Source: Nematostella vectensis
Lineage: Eukaryota; Cnidaria; Anthozoa; Actiniaria; Edwardsiidae
DNA length: 64,000 nt
Assembly (NCBI RefSeq): GCF_932526225.1
Contig: NC_064044.1
Location: 12,786,084 to 12,850,083, forward strand
Reading direction: 5' to 3'
The notes beneath the pieces were generated by a model. It searched no databases. It saw nothing but the letters and a program-made list of their open reading frames with translations, and was not told the DNA's origin. Positions 54,901 through 64,000 of the stretch are shown here, in pieces; within the stretch, counting starts at the first letter, position 1, and each line of letters opens with the position of its first letter. Made by a program: the position numbers and the translations under genes.

Positions 54901-55013
54901 AAGGACGGGAAAAAAGAGATCGAGACCCATTTCAATACCTCTTTACGGACATTATCATTTACAAACTCTTACCTAAGGGCGATTCGTAAGCTATTCCCCA
55001 TCTGCGCTTGCAT
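51964..55013 (-). CDS. unrecognised basic, Pro/Arg-rich protein, three exons
   Basis: Exons in order: 54973-55013, 53692-53989, 51964-52170. GT-AG junctions and phases agree across 546 nt, giving 181 aa from ATG 55,013, or 177 from ATG 55,001. The second start would give MGNSLRIALS, matching the N-myristoylation consensus (Met-Gly-Asn-x-x-Ser/Leu-like). A six-proline run follows, then several Arg/Lys clusters (RRRRRRSR, KKKKRR, RRRRRRRP), acidic spacers, and a C-terminal exon with LYKMFKKPKREG, RKYRKDFLRNRSWCMGM and an acidic tail SETSDSGSAD. A myristate plus a polybasic stretch would suit membrane anchoring; nuclear targeting is an alternative. I do not recognise the family. The protein-like third exon is the best evidence that it is real. 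The 5' end may include further exons. Confidence 0.62.
52431..52561. mobile_element. near-perfect 131-bp hairpin element
   Basis: catcctctgggacccagggc and gtcgcggagatcgggcac are mirrored by gtgcccgatctccgcgac and gccctgggtccccgaggatg, with almost no loop. Lies downstream of the 51,964-52,170 exon's acceptor, in the preceding intron. Confidence 0.88.
52883..53043. mobile_element. ~160-bp foldback MITE
   Basis: gccagcacctg, cattgctggcgaatt and caaaggaaatatcaaaa are mirrored by ttttgacatttcctttg, aaatttgccagcaatg and caggtgctggc. Intronic, non-coding. Confidence 0.82.
54355..54506. mobile_element. ~150-bp MITE
   Basis: Ends are inverted copies: acacctatttcaaataaggt against accttttttgaaataggtgt. 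Intronic in the gene at 51,964-55,013. Confidence 0.78.
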
Positions 55014-55357
55014 GCCACGCAGGCAAGCTAGTCCATATTAGTCGTAACATGCATGATGGCGCGCGCATGCACGATGCGCCCTTTTAACCACATAATTTCA
55101 TAATGCATTAATGACGTCATGGCATCCGGGGATTTTGTAGGTCCCGTCACAAGAGCACGCACTTTGGAATCGCCACTGATTTCTCGTACATTCTTTATGC
55201 TCATATTTTGACTTTTTTCCACCGAGTTTTAAGAACAGGATCGTAAATAGAAGCAAAATATTTTTAATAGAGTGATATGCGTCCCGAAATTAAATTGTGT
55301 ACATTGGTGCCCTGTTGAATTTAATTTTACAATCCTGTTATTATTAATTTATTGCAG

Positions 55358-55477
55358 GTATTATATCCTCACTAAATGGTGATAGAATCAAAAAGCCCAA
55401 ACTGTCGCGATCTCGTACCAGAACAATGAATACAATACACCAAAAACTGGAAATTGACTCTGCAGACTCACTAAATG
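55358..55477 (+). CDS. orphan internal exon, 120 nt, unrecognised
   Basis: A clean exon-like block: acceptor ttattgcag at its left, donor ctaaatg|gtgtgt at its right, open throughout (39 full codons, phase 1 in and 1 out), with the basic stretch DRIKKPKLSRSRTRT. Its donor words (tcactaaatggtg) also occur 96 bp earlier inside the exon. It lies 1.6 kb before the PIF1-like exon. Using the acceptor AG at 57,064-57,065 there, the phases would match, so both may belong to one gene. The product is unknown. Confidence 0.4.
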
Positions 55478-57054
55478 GTGTGTATTTTTGCATTGATTCG
55501 TAGTACTCTGCCTATACAATAAATTAAATAATCTTAGAACATCCATATGAACATTTTAGCCCAGCCTCTACTAGAATTTGCACCCACCGACCGGAGTTTT
55601 CAGACTTTCCAGACAGGGCGCTGGCTTCCCTGGTATAATTTAATTCTGACCTGTTGAGAAATATCCCCCCCCCTCCCCCGCACGAAGATATACACATTGA
55701 AAAGAATTCATAGACTGTCTAGTCTTGCTACTCTCGTGTCCCGGCATTTTAAACTTGCACTAAGACCTGTCGAAAAATCTGCCTTACGGAAAACCTGCCG
55801 GGTAATTGTTACTATCCAGGTCTGTTACAGAGGAGCACTTAAGTACTTGCAGTCATATGAGGTTTTGCTTTAAATTTAGTGAGGTTTTTCGCGGATATAG
55901 TAAGTTTTCTTTGTGCGAATTGGCATTGTCTTTTTTTGCGGTTTCAGGATTTGCACTTTTTCGCAAAAATCTGATTCTTTCAATTGTGCTATTTTATGTG
56001 CGCGGTTGCGCATTTCGTGGCCCCTTTTACCTTCCTCGTTACAAAGGGATGTAAAATTATACGTTCTTATAAAGCGAGCGTAGTTGCTTTTAGTGACGAT
56101 CACTATGCTAAAGCTGTGCGCAGACATCGTTAGTCAGTTGTTAATCAACTGGGCCATTGACGATTGAGTCATCGAGTCTACATTGGCTCAGGAGGACTAG
56201 GTTAGGATAGACTATCCATACAATGATGGGATGCCGGGGGGGACTCCATAAAAGTAGATGGGGGTGACCACCCTATCTTTTAGGGTATATAATTCTTCTG
56301 CTATCCCGTAGGGGGTCTCACGCTAGTGGATCATCACATCCTAATAACAAAAGGACACGACTGTAGTCAGAAAAGAGACATGTCCCATGGTGGTGTCTTT
56401 TAAGAACGCAATTCAATAAAATTGAAAATGTGTCTGTTTTTAATGCTTACAGCCAGAAATTGCCTGGAAACGATACTTACCCAATTATAAGAACCTGCAA
56501 TTTAAAAACCTCCTAGCCTAAAAAGATAAATTCAAACCCATTTACATAAGAACCTGTTTAGCCTAAAATTTCAAATAGGTTCTTATAGAAATTAAACGAA
56601 AAATCCATGATGCAAAAAAAGACATAAGAACCTGCGTAGCCTAAAATTCCACTAAGCACCATTTACATAACATAGGTTTAGGCTAAATTAAAAAAAAAGG
56701 TTCTTATAAGTGGGTAATATTGTATTTAATATAGAGTCACTGAAAAGTCATGTCAGACATGCTTTTATTATTTTTTTAACAAAACAGTGGTGTCTGATAC
56801 TTTACATAAATTCCAACAAAACATCCTGCAATTTATATGAATGGGTATCAAAATCTTATACTAGGACATTTTAAAGTCTGCAGCAATAGGTTGGTATCAT
56901 TAAAAAGGTAAATATGTCAGTAATTATGTGAGGAGTTTCCTTTGAAATATCTTTACTGGAATCTGTTAAAATTGATATGAATACTCCAAAAGGCCCTGTA
57001 TACAGTAAATCATAAAGTCATAGATTTTTTGTGTGTGTGCATGTTATTTTGAAG
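55478..57054. other. possible intron with a MITE
   Basis: Contains the MITE at 56,477-56,717. An 82-codon frame at 55,806-56,054 has no support. Confidence 0.35.
56477..56717. mobile_element. ~240-bp MITE with internal subrepeats
   Basis: Left end ttacccaattataagaacct, right end aggttcttataagtgggtaa. Internally, aagaacctg followed by tagcctaaaatt recurs three times, in direct and inverted orientation. Confidence 0.8.
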
Positions 57055-57277
57055 GTTGACACAAGGACAGCAAAAAGCTTTAATAGCTGTGGAACAAGGA
57101 CACAATGTGTTTATCACAGGACAGGCCGGGACAGGAAAATCACATCTGGTCAAGGCCATTTTTGGAAAACTCAAAGAACTTGGTAAAACAACAAAAATTA
57201 TGTGTTTAAGTGGAATAGCAGGAAATGTTTATCAAGATCAATATTACTTACTTAGTGATATCCTACAGCGATTTTGA
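57055..57277 (+). CDS. PIF1-like helicase N-terminal exon or fragment
   Basis: Begins after an acceptor (tttgaag|g) and reads LTQGQQKALIAVEQGHNVFI, then TGQAGTGKSHLVKAIF. The QQ..A motif followed by Walker A GQAGTGKS is typical of PIF1/RecD-like superfamily 1B helicases. CLSGIAGNVY matches the next conserved block (STGIA-x-x-VY type). After that the frame runs to a stop at 57,275-57,277 and no clear GT donor or later helicase motifs are seen in the next 2 kb. It may be an exon with a missed donor, or a fragment of a transposon-spread (Helitron-type) or decayed PIF1 gene. Confidence 0.6.
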
Positions 57278-59484
57278 GACTCACATTGCGCTTTCCATTT
57301 GTGAAGAAAGTCTTCAAAAGATTCGAGTGTGCTACCTACAAACAATATTCGAAGGATTGCAATCTGAGTCCGTCTCTTCCCCTTCTCTGTTGTTCGTCTT
57401 GGCCGAGTTTATACTTCAGATTTAAAAATAAAAAATGCTGTCACCTTAAAACTTACCTGTTTATGTTGAATTCCGGACAATCTCGCTCCGCAAACTGATA
57501 ATACTGAATTTGAGATCGTGAAAAAGTGTGAAATCCGTATCTACTACAGTTAGTAATGCGCCGTTGACAGCATCGCGGGTTTTCCACTGGAGGGTCTTGG
57601 TCAACTCGCGTTCGGATTGGATGGCCTAACAATAGCAGAGCGCGAAGTTTGCTCTCTTGGGTAGGGAGGGTAACATAGTTTGCCCAAGTTCCCAGACCGG
57701 CCGAGCGCGACATTTTCCCACCTGGCGGGGAGGGTAATATAGTTTGCTCTCCTTCCCAGCGCGGTCAAGCGTAACTAATTGTCCAACGGCATCGGTCAAG
57801 GATAATTGTGGCTACTTTCTCGTTTTAAAATATGGCTAGCGGCCAGGGAAAATAGTTTAGCTTGGATGTTTTGCCACATATCGAATGTAAGTGTACCCTG
57901 GCATAGGTCTGCGATATAAAAATATTTAGTTTGTTGTTTTTTCCTCTCGAATCTCGACGGTATTTGAGTGCTACCGAAAATGGCGCCTCCAACCTTGTAT
58001 CTTTCTTTAGTAGGGAGAGAGAAGTCATAAATTCCGTTGAGAACCCCCCCCCCCCCCAAATCGTTTATTACACGTGAATTTGGCAACAACAAGGCATGTT
58101 CTAAGTTATAAGGCAATTTTATTGACAACATTTCACACAAAAAAAACGCTTTACTCGACCGATCTCAGAACAGCCGAATTCCCAGCTACGACAAGCAACC
58201 ATTGCTTGTCGTTACCTGTGGTTTGGACGCCATTATCGAAGCATCTAGTGAGGCATTGATTGACACAAACAAAAACAAAGTGTACCCAACGATAAAACAA
58301 ACATTCTCAATCAGCGCTAGGAAAAACCGACAGATTCTGCCAAGAAAATCTTCAAAAGTTGGTCCAAAAAACGCCAAATTTGTAAAAGCTGCTCCCAAAT
58401 TGTAAAAAGTTGCAAACAAAAAAATCATTTTTCACTCTTGTTGCCCGATATATTGAAAAAACTTTTAATGCCATTATAAGTAGCCAAACATAACTATGGC
58501 CGGTACTGTCAAAAGCCCCCAAAAATTTTGTTTTTTCTGACCTTATTTTCGAACAAAACAATGCTAAATCAGTGGCAAACTGAGGCTGTTGTCCCCTAAA
58601 AAATACAGAATATTGGAATAACAGAAAAATATTACTGTTATGATTTCAATAAGCGCTCTCCTGGGCCCTCTCCCAAATAAGGACCCCTTCGACCTGAAAG
58701 CGAACCCTGACCCCCTCACCACCCCCCCCCCCCCAAAAAAAAGGACCTTAACGCGTTAATGGTGCAAATCTTCATTATATTTAGCTTGTATTGACATTCC
58801 CACATTACAACAGAGGTCTACTTATCTGCTTATTAACATAAAATATAAGCAATTTTGGTTCCCGAACGATTCTGCTGACTTTAAATGATTCGCCGAATAA
58901 AATAAGCGCCCCCTCTTACAATAAGGAAATTAGAAAATCAAAAATGAAGGACATGCCCGTGCCTTTTCACATTGATTTCGAGTTATTTGCCGACTGTTTG
59001 CGTTGCTTTTTTACACCTGATGTCGCATTGTAGTTCTGTTTGCTTTTATTAAAGACGTTGCATTCCTTAGAAACTAAAAGTTTCTTTCGAAACTATAGAA
59101 ATAGAACCATTCAACCATAATGTCAATCAAAATGCTACATTTGAGCGTGAGTTATGTGTCCATTATTACACTACATGTCTCAAGATTTCCCAAAAATCCA
59201 GCGTTAGGAAAGGACAAAAAGGAAAGTCTCGTTTTGCTCAAATAATTGTTTTGCTTTTGAGCAGCATTAACCATGATCCACTGAGAGAGTGCGTGATTCA
59301 ACTTTTAACTCCGTAGATACCATGCGAAAAAAGTCAGTGTTTTTGCTATCATATTTCTTTAACTTATAAAAGAGCTGCACACATAATTCTCTGTCCATTG
59401 AAAATATTTTTCTGATTCAACTTTAGGTTTTCGTAAACTAGAGAAAACGTCAGTGTTCTTCTATTTATGAGGTCCTTCAGAATG
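57278..59484. other. no further gene recognised; GNG 3' flank
   Basis: Several 60-110 codon frames on both strands (for example 57,796-58,140 minus) lack motifs. Poly-C tracts lie at about 58,045 and 58,721. A minus-strand AATAAA at 59,045-59,050 could serve the GNG gene. Confidence 0.4.
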
Positions 59485-59697
59485 TCAAAGCAGCACACAA
59501 GGTTTGTTCACTCCTCTGAACGGGTTTCCATCTTTGTCATTAATCACTAACTGGTCCTGTGATTCATGTTCTTTACAAAAGTCTACGATGTCACCAGCAC
59601 ATTGCGAAACCTTGAGACGTTTAATATTCACTTCTCTTCGTAGTTGTTCCACCACAACTCTCTGGCGCTGTAAATCACGACTCGAACACTTGCTCAT
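59485..59697 (-). CDS. GNG: heterotrimeric G-protein gamma subunit, intronless
   Basis: A complete 70-aa protein, the usual length of a G-gamma. It pairs with G-beta in an obligate dimer at the plasma membrane that carries signals from G-protein-coupled receptors. The sequence has the N-terminal helix VVVEQLRREVNIKRLKVSQ, the following AGDIVDFCKEH segment, the invariant NPF (in GNPFRGVNK), and the C-terminal CaaX box CVLL. Leu in the last position predicts geranylgeranylation. KVSQCA recalls the vertebrate GNG5/GNG10 group (KVSQAA). Vertebrate GNG genes are usually split by an intron within the coding region; here it is one exon, so a retrocopy is possible. A minus-strand AATAAA lies at 59,045-59,050. 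Confidence 0.93.
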   Translation of the reverse strand: MSKCSSRDLQRQRVVVEQLRREVNIKRLKVSQCAGDIVDFCKEHESQDQLVINDKDGNPFRGVNKPCVLL

Positions 59698-60639
59698 TTT
59701 GGTTTGGTATGAGTTCCGGGTCTTGTGCTTCGCCTTGTATTTTAGTATAGATGGTAGGTTTGTAGGTAAATCGTAAGAGGTGACAACAAAGGAACGAATT
59801 TAAAAAAATTCTAACGCTTTTCGCAATGATGCTTGCCCCTAGCTAACACGGCGGGGTATAAAACAAGTTTGTTCGTTAGCGACTCAGGATCGTGCGTTTG
59901 TAAATGTTGACACAGAAAAAACGGGTTATTATGACTACAGATTAATTATTCATGATATGCTTCATTGCATTCTATAGCGAAAGAAAACTTTCACGACTGG
60001 ATCTTCGAGCATTCCTTCTGTAACGGTATCCCTGTGGTACGCGCGCTATGAATGTAGGGACACGAGGTTGAAAGCATGGCTGAAGTAAATCAGTTGTTGT
60101 TGAACTACTGGCGTGTTTGCTTAGCCTAAATTACCCCCACAACGATACACCTTCATGCACTAGGACTCGGCGCTTTCTCTTATCGCGAACAAAAATCACG
60201 GCGGAACGCTCTTCTGCGACTTCTGCGATAGAGACCGACCTAGCCTTCTCCATAAACTACCCCTTTTTTCCTCTTTGGGATTCCTGTGGGAACGAGAGCA
60301 GACCGTACCCAGGGGGGGGGGGGGGGGGTTGTAGGGGGTTCGCACCCCCACAACGGTCGAAAGTCCACATTTTGCCTACATTTCATAACACTTTACAACA
60401 AACACAGTTCAGGAGAACTCCTGTTTATTTTGGTTATGTAGCCGGCGCCCAGCTAGCAGTAATCACTGCTGAATGACATAGAGTTAACAAAGTTCGGGCT
60501 AGACTGGCGCGGAAGATGGAGACGGTGAAACACTTATTCTACCCATAAGCCTTCATTGGGATATTTGAAAAGCAGGAAAAAACAAAAAGCTGAGAGGATT
60601 ACATGAGCAAAGCAAATTTATTATAATTATAAATGCAAC

Positions 60640-60718
<79 letters not shown>

Positions 60719-60989
60719 TTAGTGTACAATAATATCTGTTAAACAACTTATGATTAATATTGATGGAACAAGTGTGCAATAGACTGCAATAGACTCTCGG
60801 TATATAAGTACCAAAGAATCGATTCAATTAGAGTACAATAGACTCTTAACGGTATTACACGATGTACATATGCAGTCAGTCTAAATCATTGGTGTTAAAC
60901 TCACTAATACTATAGTGATTATAATAGCGGAGCCAGCGCGGTATAACTAAGCGACTTGCTTTTGTGGTCATTGCGCGGGTACCCTGTGG
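59698..60989. other. no gene recognised
   Basis: 5' flank of GNG, a poly-G tract at about 60,313-60,328 and an ATT microsatellite. The 119-codon frame at 60,117-60,476 is unsupported. Confidence 0.4.
60641..60719. repeat. (ATT)n microsatellite
   Basis: About 25 uninterrupted att units. Confidence 0.97.
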
Positions 60990-61272
60990 TGTCACTCGCC
61001 TGTCAGTCAGCCGCGCAACTCCCAGGCCCCACTCGGCCCCGAAATGGCGGCTAAATACAAGCACGTGTAGCGTTGCAGAATGGTCCTCGTTGCAGAAGTG
61101 TCTAACCAATCAGATTGTCTCTTGTATCTCCCATACCGTCCATCCAATCAAAGTGCCTTGTGATCGTGTCTTGTACCTGGTGGAGATCGTGCAAAGGGGA
61201 GATCGTTCATAGGGTCGTGTTGGAATTGTTAACTTGGTGAATCACTTTTTCAGCATTTACCCTTTATTCAAG
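60990..61272 (+). promoter_or_regulatory. probable promoter and non-coding first exon of a + gene
   Basis: Locally GC/CpG-richer than its surroundings (cagccgcgcaactcccaggc, gaaatggcggct), ending in a strong donor ttcaag|gtaagg at 61,272/61,273. It pairs plausibly with the start exon at 63,051. The left limit is arbitrary. Confidence 0.35.
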
Positions 61273-63050
61273 GTAAGGATCTCCATTAATTATAATAATT
61301 TTTGGGTAGATGAAGTTCTGCTGAATATGTTCCTCTTGAAAATCTCTAAGCAAAACAGCGAAGACTATTGTAATACTTTTAAGTATTAGCTCAACTGATG
61401 AAAAAAGCAAACTCCAACCAACCTTAAGTTATTAGCCCAACAAAGTCATGGAATAATGCATGTTTAATTATGTTACTTAAGACGATTTGTTAAGTTCAAT
61501 CAGGCCCTGTTTTTAAAATTAGGTAAGGTTTTTACGCCGTTCCAAGGAATCCGACATCAAGCATCCAGTGACACTTTCAAAGTATTGCTTTTGTTTCTCT
61601 GTTAAAATACATCCCTTTGTTAATATATTATCTGCAAGCATACCAATCTTATCAAGTGAGACTTTATGTTCTCTTAAGGGATAATGATATTTGGTTATCC
61701 TTACAGCTTTTCCCGATTAAAGTGGATTCAGATTTGTGTTATTTTTCCCTTGTAATCCACGTGTCGGTAGCCGTTTGTGGTGTCCGGAACTCATAGTGAA
61801 CGAATAATAAGGAAAAAATATAGGAAGCGCCCTATATTACCATTGTTTAGAATCTAAGTGTTAGTGATTTTTTTTAATTTTCAAACGCATTTATTCCTAG
61901 CTCTAGTGAAGCGGGATTTGAATGATGTTGAGCCATACTTGTGTTTAACGATCTCAAATAATCATTTTTGTATTATCTATAAGCTTATAAAGCGTTGAAA
62001 TAGAGTTCTGTATTTGTATTCACTTTTATTGGACTAAAATATTTCTTCGCTGACCCTATTTCTGAACAAAAGCCTTATTATGTATTGCTTTGTGTGCATA
62101 ATATTTATGCACACGCTTTATGAGTTATGGATGGTTCATGTGCAAAATTACTTAAACAAAAGCCTTTAAACATAAGGGTCTGTTGTAATCATCTTTATCC
62201 ATTACCAACAGTTTTCCCTGCCATGCTAATTTTTTATATGCTTCCTTGGAACTTTACTAGCTTTCTAAAGGTTTACCACCTAATAACAAAAACAGGATCT
62301 GGTGAATGTTGGAATTTTGGAAATTCCAAATCAAGCATGAAAGCAAAATAGAATAATGTTAAAGAGTTTGTAAGATGCAAAAAACGATTTGTAAAAGGTG
62401 GTAAACAGTTTCAGAACATGTATATACAGTAACTTGTGTTTGAAGTCGTAATACAACATAAAGTAATTGAAAAAAGATTTGTCACTTATTGCAATCATAA
62501 ACATACAGAAATAATATCACATACATTTTTCAATATTATGCTGGAAAAAGCTTATATTTAGTCACAGATGTGAGTCATGTGTCACACTCTGGTTCCAATA
62601 CTGTATATGCATATAGCTGTGTAGGCTAAATGTCACTGTGACTTGGTTTGCACTTTATTTGGAAAGTATGTGTGTGTATAAAGCCCCATGTGCCAAGCAA
62701 AAAGCAAACATTTGAACTTAACCCATATGACTCCTAGACAACTTGGTAGAGGTTTTCAAGCAATGGATAAGATTATAGAAAGGGTTCTAATGGGTTTTTG
62801 GAGAAGTAGGACAGCAACATAGTTTTGAAACTTGAAAAAGTGACCCAGTTTTTAATTTTCTCACACAAGCTCAAAATACACTAAAATGTGACTTCATGTG
62901 TATATGGGACTAAATTAATAGGTCCCAGTTAGTCCCTTTTTGTGAGTTCAACTGTATGTTGGTCTGCACAACCCACATTGAGGTACTATGACGGTATTAC
63001 ACCACAAGCAAAAGTTGTTTAAAAAAAACTAAACATGTTCTGTTTGACAG
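61273..63050 (+). other. presumed first intron of the + gene
   Basis: AT-rich, no repeat or coding frame recognised. Confidence 0.3.
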
Positions 63051-63056
63051 GCTGGA

Positions 63057-63084
63057 ATGGCAGAAGAACCAGGAAACATACAAG
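63057..63084 (+). CDS. possible translation-start exon of a gene leaving the window
   Basis: After acceptor tgtttgacag at 63,050, an ATG in good context (gctggaATGG) gives nine codons, MAEEPGNIQ, before donor caag|gtaaaa. The exon would be 63,051-63,084. Too short to identify. Supported only by splice-site quality and the matching upstream donor at 61,272. Confidence 0.35.
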
Positions 63085-64000
63085 GTAAAAGTCCACCCAA
63101 ACATGCAAACATGTTGTTAACCACTGATGTATATGTAAAGGTAATACCGGGGCTTACTTTTGGTCGCCATGTCAAAGATTGTACTAAAGCATTTGTTGTC
63201 ACCGGTTTTCAAGAATTTTGTTATCCTAAATAAAAAGAATCTCTTTTTTCACGCAAATTCATGAAATGTGAGCTTCAAAACATTGAGCAAAGTACAACAC
63301 TGATTGGAAGAAAAACCTACTGTAATTCACACTTTTGTTGTTTCCAGCAAACATCAAACTACTTTGACTGACAATTAAAAAAGTCTCAACATATGTAAAT
63401 TTTTTGCCATTCACATCATCACCCAAGTTTCACTAGGATGTTTTTTGCTCTTTGGGTTTCTTCAGTGTCTTTCACAACTAATGTATAACCTCTCCCAGGT
63501 CTTTATGGTGGCAGCAACCAATTATGTGCCCTAGCAAGATTCAAACAATGACAACATGCAAGTGAGCACCATCGCCTGATCCAAGTGCCAACTGTGCCAG
63601 AATGTGAACTTTTATCGGATCTGTATCGTACAGTGAAAAAACGTTGTTTGAGAAGCTAATCATCCACCTTTCAACTGTGATGGCGAGTATTGAGATTGCA
63701 GATGTAACACATCATTTGATTGAGACCTCGACACAGCTTGAGATCGAATCAGTACAAATAGGGCGCAAGTGCATATAGTACAAGTAAAATCCCCCAGCTT
63801 TCTGGTCTGTCTGAAGTTGATCGGCCAAACTGTGACTCGCTTAAGCTGGCAACAATGAATCAGGTGGTTCCTGATGATACCCCCTGGTGAACCAGGTTAA
63901 TATCCCTACCATTTTCTGTTATTAAAAATGTAGAAAATGGATATGGAGGGGACCAGTAACCTTGCGTTGTCTCTTTTTATGTTTTATTTTAAGACTCCAC
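63085..64000. other. no gene recognised to window end
   Basis: Possibly intronic. Nothing supportable. Confidence 0.35.

Noticed and set aside
57796-58140. 114-codon minus frame
   Set aside because: No motif, no splice context, contains a poly-G-derived Gly run.
60117-60476. 119-codon plus frame
   Set aside because: Crosses a poly-G tract and lacks any recognisable domain.

Overview
This window is nuclear DNA of an intron-rich, AT-rich animal genome. The conserved proteins, intron-dense orthologues and many small foldback transposons suggest an early-branching metazoan, most likely an anthozoan cnidarian; that placement is inference. There are no rRNA, tRNA or CRISPR features and no prokaryotic gene layout.

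Layout. 1-10.9 kb has no recognisable conserved gene: a 32-bp minisatellite opens the window, followed by MITEs (two copies of one family carry exact 9-bp target duplications), a stray copy of a VPS11 exon end, and one possible small secreted-peptide gene. At 10.97-12.07 kb (+) is an intronless GT31 glycosyltransferase. 12.4-17.7 kb holds MITEs and a 30-bp minisatellite. From 17,805 to 46,864 (-) lies VPS11, the HOPS/CORVET core subunit, which I resolved into 35 phase-compatible coding exons (920 aa) ending in a RING-H2 finger. Head-to-head with it, across a 703-bp shared promoter interval, is a YTHDF m6A reader (47,568-51,015, +, five coding exons). Convergent with YTHDF is an unrecognised three-exon gene (51,964-55,013, -) whose protein may start MGNS and is proline-rich and very basic. 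Beyond it are an orphan exon (55,358-55,477, +), a PIF1-like helicase fragment with a Walker A motif (57.06 kb, +), an intronless G-protein gamma subunit (59,485-59,697, -) and the probable 5' end of another + strand gene (about 61.0-63.1 kb) that leaves the window.

The main discovery is inside VPS11. At least six of its exon-intron junctions, and a seventh by close adjacency, have become tandem repeats. The repeated unit contains the splice site itself plus a piece of the neighbouring exon or intron. Donor-type arrays lie at exons 17, 23 and 24 (and next to exon 28); acceptor-type arrays lie at exons 10, 32 and 35. They give from two to about sixty competing copies of a working splice site beside the real one. 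In the acceptor cases, use of an array copy would run into a stop codon. I know of no named element class that explains this.

All coordinates and exon joins come from reading the sequence by eye. Splice sites were chosen by GT-AG rules, exact reading phase and remembered VPS11/YTHDF family similarity. No alignment or RNA evidence was available.
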